A model generated the notes under the pieces. That model was not told the DNA's origin and ran no database searches. It was given only the letters and a program-made list of their open reading frames with translations. The translations under genes were made by a program, and so were the position numbers. A DNA stretch of 64,000 nt from Bufo bufo (Eukaryota; Chordata; Amphibia; Anura; Bufonidae), in the NCBI RefSeq assembly GCF_905171765.1, contig NC_053391.1:154871565-154935564 (forward strand), written 5' to 3'. Below, piece after piece: positions 11,386 through 21,990 of the stretch. Positions within the stretch are counted from its first letter, which is position 1; the number at the start of each line of letters is the position of its first letter.

Positions 11386-11960
11386 TCATATTCGAATTCG
11401 CGATATTTCGTGAATATTTTGCAGAATATTCGTGGAAAATTTGCAAATTCGAAAATTCACGATTTTTTTTTTACTCGGAAAATCGGAAAGGTAATGATTG
11501 TGTAATATGCGAATTTTCGGAATTCGAATTTTCGGATTCAAATTTTTTATTGCAAATTTTTCAACTTACAACTAAGACAAAGAAGATTATAGCACTATAT
11601 TAGCTAAATTGCTCTATTCGATTTTTTTCGAATATTCTCTATATTGCTATAACTTAGTTTTTTCGAATATTCGTAATATTCTGAAACAAGAATATATAGC
11701 AATATAGCGAATATAAAAAAAAACGAATATAGAGCAAAATTCGCAAACACTACTACTCCTAAAGTCAAGTATATTGCAGCCTTCTTATTGGCCCACAAGC
11801 TAGAAGCAGTGAGGGATCATGTGTACTGATAAAAAAAAAAAATCGAAAAGAAAAAAAAAAAAAATTATCGAATTTTTTTTTTGAATATTCTTAATTCCGA
11901 ATATATATAACTATATTCGAAATTTTCGCGAATTTTCGAAGTACCTATATTCGCGATAAA
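11386..11960. repeat. AT-rich hAT-like MITE with TTCG/CGAA motifs
   Basis: Dense alternation of ATATTCG, CGAATATT, AATTCGCGAAT-like words and A/T runs, with no coding frame. It interrupts the left terminus of Tc1 element C: the flanking Tc1 sequence resumes at GAGTGAGAAAAC. Such sequence is common in amphibian non-autonomous hAT families. Exact ends and target duplication could not be fixed. Confidence 0.5.
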
Positions 11961-12058
11961 AATTGGGAGTGAGAAAACATTTTTTGAGCATTCAATTTAA
12001 TGAAAACAAAAAAAAAAGAAACCCCCTCAAAACAGAAATCCAACTTCCAAACATGAAC

Positions 12059-12222
12059 TCAGTAATGAGTAGCTCTGCAGTTATTGTTTATCACTTCAAA
12101 AATTCGTTTCGGCATACTTGATGCAAGCGTTTCCATTAGGTGAGTGGGAACATTTCTCCAAGTGGTGAAGACGGCCGCACGAAGGCATTCTACTGTCTGG
12201 AACAGTTGTCCATTTTTGTAAA
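12059..12222 (-). pseudogene. Tc1 transposase C-terminus, first copy
   Basis: The minus strand encodes KNGQLFQTV.CLRAAVFTTW and an intact natural end (NNCRATHY, stop at 12059-12061). It is the last part of the DDE transposase. The second copy near 13106-13240 is nearly the same but has a CGA-to-TGA change after SSMPK. Sequence upstream of 12222 is replaced by an unrelated repeat. Confidence 0.7.
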
Positions 12223-12345
12223 CTCCGTAGTGCTTCCGTAGGGTTCCTTTCCCTGCTTCCGTTCCGAATCTCCGGATTTGCGGACCCATTGAAGTGAATG
12301 GGTCCGCATCCGTGATGCGGAATGCGCACCGAACGGCACACGTGT
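12223..12345. repeat. MITE fragment with GCGGACCCATT hairpin
   Basis: Contains the inverted repeat GCGGACCCATT/AATGGGTCCGC around 12276-12308. The GTGAATGGGTCC block recurs in the MITE at 49459-49803, so this is likely a fragment of a related family. Confidence 0.45.
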
Positions 12346-12759
12346 ATTGCTAAATACAATGGAACATCTTTGGAAGGAGCTGAAACTCTTTGTTGCTCAG
12401 CGACAGCCCCGAAACCTGACAGATCTAGAGGAGATCTGTGTGGAGGAGTGGGCCAAAATCCCTGTTGCAGCGTGTGCAAACCTGGTCAAGAACTACAGGA
12501 AACGTTTGACCTCTGTAATTGCAAACAAAGGCTTCTGCACCAAATATTAACACTGATTTTCTCAGGTGTTCAAATACTTATGTTCAGCAGTGCAAGACAA
12601 AATTCTTTCAAAATCATACAATGTGGTTTTCTGAATTATTTTTTTTTAAATTCTGTCTCTGAGTGGGAACCTACAATGTGAATTTCAGACCCCTCCATGA
12701 TTTCTGAGTGGGAGAACTTGCAAAATCGCAGCATGTTCAAATACTTCTGTTCCTCACTG
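12346..12759 (+). pseudogene. Tc1/mariner element D, 3' end with transposase C-terminus
   Basis: The frame 12347-12550 encodes [20 protein letters not shown] and ends NKGFCTKY. This is the part of a Tc1 transposase that follows the last catalytic Glu. The 3' UTR and the inverted terminus ending in CCTCACTG next to TA (12760-12761) follow. The element is 5'-truncated: helix-turn-helix and both catalytic Asp regions are missing. Confidence 0.75.
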
Positions 12760-13105
12760 TATATATTTCCTTCCACGTGTTGGGCTCTTAAAACCTCTGT
12801 ATGATGCCTTAAAGGGGTTTGTGGCACAATCCGGTGTGTGATGTTGTGGTGAGCTGAAATGCACAAGTAGTGGTTACTCAATGAGTCCTTCTACTGTCTG
12901 ATTTCATATAGAAACTGAATAGATAAAATAAATTACCTCATTTATCAATTTAATGAAAACAACGAATAAACCGATTTTCAGCTGATCAAAAATTAGGACC
13001 ACACCTCCAAAAAAAACACGAAACCCCCTCAAAACAGAAATCCAACTTCCAAACATGAACTCAGTAATGAGTAGCTCTGCCGTTATTGTTTATCACTTCA
13101 AAAAT

Positions 13106-13996
13106 TCATTTCGGCATACTTGATGCAAGCGTTTCCATTAAGTGAGTGGGAACATTTCTCCAAGTGGTGAAGACGGCCGCACGAAGGCCATCTACTGTCT
13201 GGAACAGTTGTCCATTTTTGTAAACTTCCCTTGCCATCCATCCCCAAAGGTTCTCATTTGGATTTAGATCAGGGAAACACCCAGGATGGGCCAAAAGAGT
13301 GATGTTTTTCTCCTGGAAGAAGTCCCTTGTCCTGCGGGCATTGTGTACTGTAGCGTTGTCCTGTTGAAAAACCCAGCCGTTTGACGCCCCTGCACTTCCT
13401 GAAGCTCCATTGTTCCACTGAAGGAAAAAGCACCCCAGACCATTATGGCGCCACCTCCACTGTGGAGCGTAGAAAACATCTCAGGTGGGATCTGCTTGTC
13501 ATGCCAGTAACGTTGGAAACCATCAGGACCATCAAGGTTATATTCTTTCTCATCAGAGAATAAAACTTTCTTCCACCTTTGAATGTCCCATGTTTTGGTG
13601 CTCTCTTGCAAAGTCCAAACGAGCAGTTCTGTGGCGTTCAAGGAAACGAGGTCATTGAAGACGTTTTTTGTTTTTGAAGCCCTTCAGTCTCAGATGCCGT
13701 CTGATGGTTATAAGGCTGCAGTCAGCACCAGTAAGGGCCTTAATTTGGGTCGAGGATCGTCCAGTGTCTTGACGGACAGCCAATTGGATCCTCCGGCTCA
13801 GTGTTGATGACATTCTTTTGGGTCTTCCACTTGACTTTTTTGTTCCATAACCCTCAGGATCATTTAAGAAATTCCAAATGACTGTCTTACTGCGTCCCAC
13901 CTCAGCAGCGATGGCGCGCTGTGAGAGACCCTGCTTATGCAGTTCAACAACCCGACCACGTTCAAAAAGGGAGAGTTTTTTTGCCTTTGCCATCAC
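13106..13996 (-). pseudogene. Tc1/mariner element C transposase, frameshifted
   Basis: Three collinear blocks. 13996-13652 has the N-terminal helix-turn-helix region (SLFERGRVVELHKQGLSQRA) and a GRPKR hook. 13641-13264 has the first catalytic Asp region ([13 protein letters not shown]) and GGGAIMVWG. 13294-13106 has the [10 protein letters not shown] block with the last catalytic Glu. Frame changes lie near 13650 and 13290, and a stop follows SSMPK at 13106. The product would bind the terminal repeats and cut at TA sites; this copy cannot. Confidence 0.8.
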
Positions 13997-14274
13997 GTGT
14001 GACTACCTGACAGAAAATGACAATGAATCCACATCTTTGCACAGATTTGGCCTTTTAAATGCATGTGGTCCTAAAATTTGGATCAGCTGAAAAACAGCCT
14101 TTTTCAGTTTAATCGTTATTTTCAATTAATTGAATGCTCAAAAAATGTTTTGTCTCACTCTCATTTCTTCTTGTTGCATGTTGAAGGTCTACTTCGAACC
14201 TTGTTAAGATCCAACAATGTAAAATATGATTTTTTGCCATTTTTCAAGTGGTCTTAAACTTTTGATCAGGACTA

Positions 14275-14759
14275 TATATATAGCTAAATACATCACAAAC
14301 AACAAAAAGCACCTGTGAGACGTCTGTATACCAAGGGTCACGCGAAAGTGTGTCCTGCTTCACATCACATGATCAGAGTCAAGGGCAGCAATTGGCACAA
14401 TTCAAAATCCACCCCCCAAAAATCGCGGGCAAGACAAAAGATGTCGGCGCAAGGTTGCATAACCTATTCCAACACACGCGCGCGCCAATGACGTCTACAC
14501 AGTCATCAAAAATCCGCCCCCAAAAAAGTTGCGGGCAAGAGAGAAAGTGCCGGCGTAGGATAAAATCATCTGCATCACCCTTCGTATGTGCCGGCGACGC
14601 CTCCAGCAAAGGACGGAACCACTCCCAGCAAAGCAGAAGCCGGAAAACAGTGCCCAGCAGTAGGCATTCAAGCATGCGCTCGAGCCGCAATCACCTGACC
14701 TGATCATGTGATGAGTGTCAGGCACACACAGCGACCACCGACCTAGAATGGATTACATA
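14275..14759. other. GC-rich PLE non-coding sequence
   Basis: No coding frame. The sequence has CACATGATC, ACGCGCGCGCC and CCGGCG words like those in the PLE non-coding regions near 5400, 25700 and 47400. It is probably the continuation of the PLE fragment at 10861-11299, separated from it by Tc1 element C. Confidence 0.4.
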
Positions 14760-14980
14760 TGTAGTAGAAAATATGTCCAACTCACCCGTAGCTTTCCTCT
14801 GCTAAGTGCACGGAATGACCCTGGTAATTCCTGGTGAATCCACAATGATTAAGAACAGGATTGTTTGAAACGCGTAAATGTGTGCGAGTGGGAGAAGGTG
14901 CCACTGGATGTTTTATATTGATGTAAATAAAGACCAGATCTAAAGATCTACATCAGTGCTGGATTTCAGTTTTTTTTTTT
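14760..14980 (+). mobile_element. 5'-truncated PLE insertion with target duplication
   Basis: A 221-bp insert lies between direct repeats ATGGATTACATA at 14748-14759 and 14981-14992. It carries a hammerhead-like block (CTGGTGA, an AATCC/GGATT stem, GAA and the palindrome ACGCGT) at about 14832-14877, an AATAAA signal at 14926 and a terminal run of ten T. This fits a single, non-inverted PLE 3' end. Confidence 0.6.
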
Positions 14981-15300
14981 ATGGATTACATAGACAGGAA
15001 TATACACTGCTCAAAAAAATAAAGGGAACACTTAAACAACACAATGTAACTCCAAGTCAATCACACTTCTGTGAAATCAAACTGTCCACTTAGGAAGCAA
15101 CACTGAGTGACAATCAATTTCACATGCTGTTGTGCAAATGGGATGACAACAGGTGGAAATTATAGGCAATTAGCAAGACCCCCCCAATAAAGGAGTGGTT
15201 CTGCATGTGGTGACCACAGACCATTTCTCAGTTCCTTTGCTTCCTGGCTGATGTTTTGGTCACTTTTGAATGCTGGCGGTGCTTTCACTCTAGTGGTAGC

Positions 15301-16326
15301 ATGAGACGGAGTCTACAACCCACACAAGTGGCTCAGGTAGTGCAGCTTATCCAGGATGGCACATCAATGCGAGCTGTGGCAAGAAGGTTTGCTGTGTCTG
15401 TCAGCGTAGTGTCCAGAGCATGGAGGCGCTACCAGGAGACAGGCCAGTACATCAGGAGACATGGAGGAGGCCGTAGGAGGGCAACAACCCAGCAGCAGGA
15501 CCGCTACCTTCGCCTTTGTGCAAGGAGGAACAGGAGGAGCACTGCCAGAGCCCTGCAAAATCACCTCCAGCAGGCCACAAATGTGCATTTGTCTGCTCAA
15601 ACGGTCAGAAACAGACTCCATTAGGGTGATATGAGGGCCCGACGTCCACAGGTGGGGGTTGTGCTTACAGCCCAACACCATGCAGGACGTTTGGCATTTG
15701 CCAGAGAACACCAAGATTGGCAAATTCGCCACTGGCGCCCTGTGCTCCTCCCAGATGAAAGCAGGTTCACATTGAGCACATGTGACAAACGTGACAGAGT
15801 CTTGAGACGCCGTGGAGAACGTTCTGCTGCCCGCAACATCCTCCAGCATGACCGGTTTGGCATTGGGTCAGTAATGGTGTGCGGTGGCATTTCTTTGGAG
15901 GGCCGCACAGCCCCCCATGTGCTCGCCAGAGGTAGCCTGACTGCCATTAGGTACCGAGATGAGATCCTCAGACCCCTTGTGAGACCATATGCTGGTGCGG
16001 TTGGCCCTGGGTTCCTCCTAATGCAAGACAATGCTAGACCTCATGTGGCTGAAGTGTGTCAGCAGTTCCTGCAAGACGAAGGCATTGATGCTATGGACTG
16101 ACCCGCCCGTTCCCCAGACTTGAATCCAATTGAGCACAACTGGGACATCATGTCTCGCTCTATCCACCAACGTCACGTTGCACCACAGACTGTGCAGGAG
16201 TTGGCAGATGCTTTAGTCCAGGTCTGGGAGGAGATCCCTCAGGAGACCGTCCGCCACCTCATCAGGAGCATGCACAGGCGTTGCAGGGAGGTCATACAGG
16301 CACGTGGAGGCCACACACACTACTGA
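15301..16326 (+). pseudogene. Tc1/mariner A transposase, two in-frame stops
   Basis: The frame from ATG 15301 gives 341 codons, the usual Tc1 transposase length. An N-terminal paired-like helix-turn-helix ([20 protein letters not shown]) leads to a DD34E catalytic domain: DESRFTL, QDNARPH and DLNPIEHNW, with 34 residues between the second Asp and the Glu. The protein ends ARGGHTHY. Two stops interrupt it: TAG at 15622-15624 and TGA at 16099-16101, where element B has Glu and Trp codons. Otherwise the frame is unbroken, so the copy is fairly young. Confidence 0.9.
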
Positions 16327-16425
16327 GCCTCATTTTGACTTGTTTTAAGGACATTACATCAAAGTTGGATCAGCCTGTAGTGTGTTTTTCCACTTTAATT
16401 TTGAGTGTGACTCCAAATCCAGACC

Positions 16426-17112
16426 AATAATATAAGAACTCCAGCAATAGCGTTGCAAAAAAGGAATCTTTTAATAGACACGTGCGGCTGTTTACAATTC
16501 ATGACGTTTCGGCCCTATATTGGCCTTCATCAGACTACAGCAAAAAAGGAAAGAAAGAAAAATGAAATAAATAATGCGATCACATCTTGTATGTACATAT
16601 TTATAAAGTGTGCCAAGGCAAGTGACATGGAGTAGGACACACAGGTATTGGGCAATAATCAAGGTCCAGAGGGTTCTGTGGTCATGTCCTCCTGTCAGTC
16701 CGTGGACGGACATATCATCGGTGCAGGTATTGTAATTCAAATCCATCATCATTGGGAGCATGTTAAGGTATATAATGTTCAACTAAACAGAAGTCCATAA
16801 AGTGCTGAAAAGTCCATGGGTATCAGCAACGCAACAGGAGTGGAAAAAATGGTCTAGGTGGAGCTTAAATCAAAGTAAAATGTCCCTATATTGAGGATAG
16901 AACGCTGGTGTATAAAACCACTGGGGGTGAGAACAGTTGGCCGCAAATCCATGGATAGATAAAAGGGATTTGGGAGGGGGAAGGGGGGGAAAGAGAGAGA
17001 GAGCGTGCAGGGCAGGAAAAGAGATAATGAAAATGCATAGATATGTGGCTGGGTATCCAGGAAGGATTACATTGTCATTAGATACTAAACTAATATACAC
17101 TGTTGGCATTAT
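16426..17112 (-). repeat. PLE 1 left copy, 3' terminal repeat (pLTR)
   Basis: 687 bp repeated directly at 21070-21756 with an offset of exactly 4,644 bp. It contains a hammerhead motif at 16487-16541. PLEs commonly carry such repeats as part of a tandem arrangement, and they are not retroviral LTRs. Confidence 0.8.
16487..16541 (-). ncRNA. candidate hammerhead ribozyme, PLE 1 left 3' repeat
   Basis: Reading the minus strand: CTGATGA (16533-16527), one extra A, GGCC..GGCC hairpin, GAAAC and GTC (16505-16503). GCTGT upstream can pair with ACAGC downstream as the outer part of helix I. Stem III is the bare palindrome ACGT, so cleavage would need a dimer, as known for short-stem type I hammerheads. 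Confidence 0.55.
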
Positions 17113-17972
17113 GCAATTGAATGATGTCCTACCTTCTGCCGCTTTGGGGTAGATATCCAGGATACAGGCGTCTGTGTGGATGTGCAATTGCACTGTCTGG
17201 GATGCGCCTCTGGTGTAGTCGGACGCGCGCCCTTATTTAAGAGAGCGCGTCCGGTGGTAAAGGGGATGGCGCATGCGCACTCAATTCCAGTGCGTGTCGC
17301 GCCTCGTTCCTGTTTCTGGATGAGATCCGGTGTGTCTGTGCCGATGCATCTCAAGCCTCGCTTGTGATGTTAGTGTTGCGCATGCGCAGATGATGTTAAT
17401 GCGTACCAAGCCTCGCTCTGAACCCCGGCAGGAATATAGGGGATAGTTGGAACGTGTGGAATATTAATAGCTGGTACAGAGGGAAAGTACAAATAGGGAG
17501 ATATAATGGAAAGACGACATGCTTACATAGGGGAAGGGTAAAGTGGGGAGATGAAATAAAAAGATATAGGAAACATGAGTACAGATAGATGATAATGTTA
17601 TTAGAAATATGGACATACAGACATAAACCATATATAGGTAACATACCAAAAAGGATACTATACCATAACGTGAAAAGGATACTATGGATGACCCAATATT
17701 GTGAAGGGTGGTGTGACTAATGCATCTAAAGAGGAACAACAGAGAGCATGAGATTGTGGTGGAAAAAATATATCCACATACTATCACTTATATAGATATA
17801 CAGATACACAAATGTAGACTATACGATATATAGTATATATGATATATATGATATAATGACCTAGGTGGACTGATCGTGGGAGGGTCTTTGGGTATGGTAA
17901 GAGCCGGAGTAAAATGTGTAGGGTGAGGGGAGGACGTCATGGATGCTGGCCGTTAGGTATCGTAATGTACTA

Positions 17973-20960
17973 TCAAATAAGGCTGTGAATTTCATAGTCC
18001 CTATTTAACCCCTTGGGTTCCAAGCTGTCAAGTGTGTGAATCCAGTATGCTTCCCTCTTTTTTAACAGTTTAATTCTGTCGCCTCCCCTCCTACTAGGTG
18101 TGATCTGTTCAATTACTTGGTATTTGAGTTGCGAAAGATTGTGGCCTGCTGATTCAAAGTGTGCTGGTACCGGGAGTAGTAAATTTTTGCGTCTAATATT
18201 GGATTTGTGCTGGCAAACCCGATCGCGTATTTTCTGGGTTGTTTCCCCCACGTATATCTTCCCACAGGGACATTTTAATAAGTAGACGACAAAATTAGTT
18301 TCACATGTAAAGAAACCGCGGATCGGGAAGCTTTTGCCTGACTGTGGGTGATGAAATTGGGGTCCTTTTAGTACATTCGAGCACTGGGTGCAATGTATGC
18401 AGGGGAAGGTTCCTATCTTTTGTTTTTGCATGAATGTTTGTCTCAGGGTAGTCTTGGCCGGGCCAATGTCAGCCTTCACAATTAGGTCCCGTAGATTCTT
18501 GGGACGGCGTGTACAAGGTAATATTGGATTTTTAAATTCGTTGATATCTGGATAGGCTTTTTGTAAAAGGGGCCAGTGGTTCCTAATGCTGTTGATTATT
18601 TTGTTAACACTCGGGTGAAAAGTGTGAACGAACGGTATCCTATTGGCTATTCCTGTCTGTTTTTTTGATTTGGGTTTGGATGTTTCATGGAGAAGATGTT
18701 GTGGATAACCGCGTGCTAGGAATCGTTGTTTCATTTCGGTGATTCTGGTTTCTTGAAGTGGGGCTGTTTTAACTATACGGCGTATCCGTTCGAATTGAGA
18801 ATGTGGGAGTGACTTTTTGGTGTTTAAGGAGTGAAAACTGGAGAAGTGTAATAGGCTATTGCGATCTGTTGATTTTCTGTATAGATCTGTGGTAAGGGAA
18901 CCGGTAGGAAGTTTGGTGACCATGGTATCAAGAAAGTTAATGGAATCAGAGTGGTAGTGTATAGTGAATTGTAATTCTGGGTATATAGAATTAAGGAATG
19001 TGTGGAATTCCAGTAAGGAGTCCAATGGGCCATCCCATATGCAAAAAATATCGTCAATGTAACGTTTCCATATTTGTACTTGTGTGAAAAGTGGATGTGG
19101 GTAAACGTGGGTTTCTTCAAAATCTGCCATGTACGAATTTGCATAGGGGGGCGCCACATTGGACCCCATAGCGGTACCCTGTTGTTGTAAATAGTAAGTA
19201 TCTTGGAACAGGAAAAAATTATTCAATAGGACGAGCTCAAGTAGGTCCATGTAGAAGTCAGTTAAACTAGGTTGTATGTCCTGTGAAGAGAGTAGTCTAC
19301 GAGCTGCTTGTAGGCCTTTTGAGTGTTGGATGGATGTATATAGGCTTACTACGTCCCATGTGACTAAAAGGGTGTTTGTGGATACTGGGGGTAGGTTGTG
19401 AAGTAAAGTTAAGAAGGAGGATGTGTCAAGCAGGAATGATTTAGTGCTTCTAATGATGGGGGTGAGGACTTTTTCCAGTAGAATGGACAGGGGTGAGAGA
19501 ACCGAGTCAGTCGAGGCCACTATTGGTCGGCCTGGAGGATTCAAGAGATCCTTGTGTACCTTCGGTAGTATATAAATGACTGGCATAGTTGGATTAGATT
19601 TGGATAGAAAGGTCACTATCGACTCGTCAATAACTCCTTGTCCAAGGTAGTGTTGTAGGACTGTTTGTATTTTTTCTGACACTGATTTAGTGGGATCTTT
19701 TGTTAATTTGATGTATACGGATTGATCACTTAGTTGGCGATTGATTTCATCTATATATTTATGTTTGTCCATGACGACCAAGGCCCCTCCCTTGTCAGCT
19801 GGTTTGAGGACAAGGTCTTTCTTCTGTATGAGAGTTGAAAGAGCTTGTCTCTCTGTGTTATCTAGGTTGTGCATAAATTTATATTTGCCCATGGTTAAGT
19901 TTTTCCTGAATAGGGACATGTCACGTTGGATAAGGGTGATGAAGGTCTCAATGGCAGGTTGAGTTTTGGGGGGTGTGAAATGACTTTTGTTGCGTAGACC
20001 AAGGTCACGGATGGATATCCCTGATTTAGGCAAGGGGTCTCCTCTGTTGGTATCAATAGGATTACCGGAGAAATGGACCTTAAGTCTAATGTTCCTAAAT
20101 AGTCTCTGTAGATCTATATCAAGTTGGAAGGTATCCAATTGATTAGATGGACAGTAAGAGAGCCCCTTTTCCAATAGGGACAACTCTGCCGGCCCAAGTG
20201 TGTGTGAGGATATGTTAATCACTAATGATTGTACCTGTGATCTTGTGGTGATGCCGGAATTTCCTCGTGTTGTGGTATTGGTTCCTCCTCTTTGGCCTCT
20301 TCTGCCCTGGGATCGCTGTTGTCGGTTGTCCGATCTGTATTGGAAATTAGTGTCGCCACTTGAACCTGACTGCGCTGAGTCCCTGGATGATGATCGTCGG
20401 TTGGCATAGTTGGGTCGGTTGTTGGTGACATCTGACCATCTGTAGACTCGGTTGTGTCTGTAGTCTTCAGTATCCCTGAAGAATTTGTTCCTCTTTGTTG
20501 TCTCCACTTCTTTGCGTTGCTGTGCCAGGGATGTCGTTAATTTCTCCTTGAGTTGATTGTAGTCTTCTGGTGTTATGATATCTTGTAGTTGTTCTTCAAT
20601 TGCATGAATTTCTGTTTTGGTTGTGCTGATAGCGTTATGTAGATATGAAAGGGTTAGAGCCATCAGGTCAAAAGAGCACTTGTTGAGTATTTGCTCGAAT
20701 TTCTCACAGAATTCCTGGTTTTCTTTGAAGAATGTTGGTCTAGTGCGTATACGTAACCCTCGCGGGATCCGTTGTACCTTTAAGTATTCGGCTATCGTTA
20801 CGCTGTGCAATTCGTAGTTGAGCAATCGCCGTGATTCTCGCTCTAGGTCGCGTGCCTTGAATTCAGAAGGCGGTGTTTGTAGAAAATTCCCGGAGAGTTT
20901 GACATGGGACAGGATTTCAGAAATCTCCTCCTGTTGGTATGATAATGTGCCACTTGCCAT
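17973..20960 (-). CDS. Penelope-like reverse transcriptase/GIY-YIG protein, left copy
   Basis: Intact 995-residue frame, identical in translation to the plus copy at 21991-24978, as far as I can compare. The start was placed at 20960 because that ATG has a strong context (ACCATGG). The frame is open further up to 21146, but that first ATG lies exactly at the predicted hammerhead cut. Domains: a basic, Ser/Gly/Arg-rich N-terminal third; reverse transcriptase with ADKGGALVVMD, PGRPIVAS, WDVVSLYTS, QGTAMGSNVAPPYAN and catalytic YIDD (19061-19050); a Cys-rich linker (CIHCTQC); a GIY-YIG nuclease with VVYLLKCPCGKIYVGETT at the end. It would copy PLE RNA onto cut target DNA. Confidence 0.93.
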   Translation of the reverse strand: MASGTLSYQQEEISEILSHVKLSGNFLQTPPSEFKARDLERESRRLLNYELHSVTIAEYLKVQRIPRGLRIRTRPTFFKENQEFCEKFEQILNKCSFDLMALTLSYLHNAISTTKTEIHAIEEQLQDIITPEDYNQLKEKLTTSLAQQRKEVETTKRNKFFRDTEDYRHNRVYRWSDVTNNRPNYANRRSSSRDSAQSGSSGDTNFQYRSDNRQQRSQGRRGQRGGTNTTTRGNSGITTRSQVQSLVINISSHTLGPAELSLLEKGLSYCPSNQLDTFQLDIDLQRLFRNIRLKVHFSGNPIDTNRGDPLPKSGISIRDLGLRNKSHFTPPKTQPAIETFITLIQRDMSLFRKNLTMGKYKFMHNLDNTERQALSTLIQKKDLVLKPADKGGALVVMDKHKYIDEINRQLSDQSVYIKLTKDPTKSVSEKIQTVLQHYLGQGVIDESIVTFLSKSNPTMPVIYILPKVHKDLLNPPGRPIVASTDSVLSPLSILLEKVLTPIIRSTKSFLLDTSSFLTLLHNLPPVSTNTLLVTWDVVSLYTSIQHSKGLQAARRLLSSQDIQPSLTDFYMDLLELVLLNNFFLFQDTYYLQQQGTAMGSNVAPPYANSYMADFEETHVYPHPLFTQVQIWKRYIDDIFCIWDGPLDSLLEFHTFLNSIYPELQFTIHYHSDSINFLDTMVTKLPTGSLTTDLYRKSTDRNSLLHFSSFHSLNTKKSLPHSQFERIRRIVKTAPLQETRITEMKQRFLARGYPQHLLHETSKPKSKKQTGIANRIPFVHTFHPSVNKIINSIRNHWPLLQKAYPDINEFKNPILPCTRRPKNLRDLIVKADIGPAKTTLRQTFMQKQKIGTFPCIHCTQCSNVLKGPQFHHPQSGKSFPIRGFFTCETNFVVYLLKCPCGKIYVGETTQKIRDRVCQHKSNIRRKNLLLPVPAHFESAGHNLSQLKYQVIEQITPSRRGGDRIKLLKKREAYWIHTLDSLEPKGLNRDYEIHSLI

Positions 20961-21069
20961 GGTTAGGCAGGTGCACCACTCCGTCAGGGAGAGTAAATAT
21001 ATAGGCAAAACTTCGTGGCACTCTGCCGTCTGTTTGCCGCTGGAAGTCGGGTTCCCACCCCGTATAAAC

Positions 21070-21756
21070 AATAATATAAGAACTCCAGCAATAGCGTTGC
21101 AAAAAAGGAATCTTTTAATAGACACGTGCGGCTGTTTACAATTCATGACGTTTCGGCCCTATATTGGCCTTCATCAGACTACAGCAAAAAAGGAAAGAAA
21201 GAAAAATGAAATAAATAATGCGATCACATCTTGTATGTACATATTTATAAAGTGTGCCAAGGCAAGTGACATGGAGTAGGACACACAGGTATTGGGCAAT
21301 AATCAAGGTCCAGAGGGTTCTGTGGTCATGTCCTCCTGTCAGTCCGTGGACGGACATATCATCGGTGCAGGTATTGTAATTCAAATCCATCATCATTGGG
21401 AGCATGTTAAGGTATATAATGTTCAACTAAACAGAAGTCCATAAAGTGCTGAAAAGTCCATGGGTATCAGCAACGCAACAGGAGTGGAAAAAATGGTCTA
21501 GGTGGAGCTTAAATCAAAGTAAAATGTCCCTATATTGAGGATAGAACGCTGGTGTATAAAACCACTGGGGGTGAGAACAGTTGGCCGCAAATCCATGGAT
21601 AGATAAAAGGGATTTGGGAGGGGGAAGGGGGGGAAAGAGAGAGAGAGCGTGCAGGGCAGGAAAAGAGATAATGAAAATGCATAGATATGTGGCTGGGTAT
21701 CCAGGAAGGATTACATTGTCATTAGATACTAAACTAATATACACTGTTGGCATTAT
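21070..21756 (-). repeat. PLE 1 left copy, 5' terminal repeat (pLTR)
   Basis: Direct copy of 16426-17112. It ends abruptly at 21756, where the inverted right copy begins; the continuation seen at 17113 is absent, so the left copy is 5'-truncated inside this repeat. Its part from 21196 to 21755 forms the single-copy spacer of the palindrome. Confidence 0.8.
21131..21185 (-). ncRNA. candidate hammerhead ribozyme, PLE 1 left 5' repeat
   Basis: Same sequence as at 16487-16541, 4,644 bp away. Predicted cleavage after GTC (21149-21147) would leave the RNA 5' end at 21146, in front of the left-copy protein frame. Confidence 0.55.
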
Positions 21757-21765
21757 TCCTTTTTT

Positions 21766-21820
21766 GCTGTAGTCTGATGAAGGCCAATATAGGGCCGAAA
21801 CGTCATGAATTGTAAACAGC
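21766..21820 (+). ncRNA. candidate hammerhead ribozyme, PLE 1 right copy 5' end
   Basis: CTGATGA at 21774-21780, hairpin GGCC/GGCC, GAAAC, and GTC at 21802-21804. GCTGT (21766-21770) can pair with ACAGC (21816-21820). Cleavage is predicted between 21804 and 21805. The extra A between CTGATGA and the hairpin departs from the classical consensus. Confidence 0.55.
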
Positions 21821-21990
21821 CGCACGTGTCTATTAAAAGATTCCTTTTTTGCAACGCTATTGCTGGAGTTCTTATATTATTGTTTATACGGGGTGGGAAC
21901 CCGACTTCCAGCGGCAAACAGACGGCAGAGTGCCACGAAGTTTTGCCTATATATTTACTCTCCCTGACGGAGTGGTGCACCTGCCTAACC

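Larger units (their letters stand above)
11302..14274 (-). mobile_element. Tc1/mariner element C, rearranged and nested
   Basis: Inverted termini CAGTCCTGATCAAAAG (11302) and CTTTTGATCAGGACT (ending about 14274) are flanked by TA. They are part of long subterminal repeats of about 200 bp. The transposase reads right to left. The interior is disturbed: an AT/TTCG-rich repeat (11386-11960) splits the left terminus, and the 3' end of the transposase gene occurs twice (12059-12222 and about 13080-13240). Foreign pieces lie between these copies. The stretch 12760-12944 has no recognised feature. Confidence 0.75.

Noticed and set aside
16492..17787. Open frames of 80-107 codons in the PLE 1 terminal repeats and 3' UTR, repeated at 21136-21825 and 25164-26459
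   Set aside because: Low-complexity, hydrophobic or TA-driven translations without motifs; they are repeated because the terminal repeats are repeated.
20222..20431. Open frame antisense or shifted within the PLE protein N-terminal region (also 22520-22729)
   Set aside because: Overlaps the real reverse transcriptase frame; a shadow of biased codon composition.
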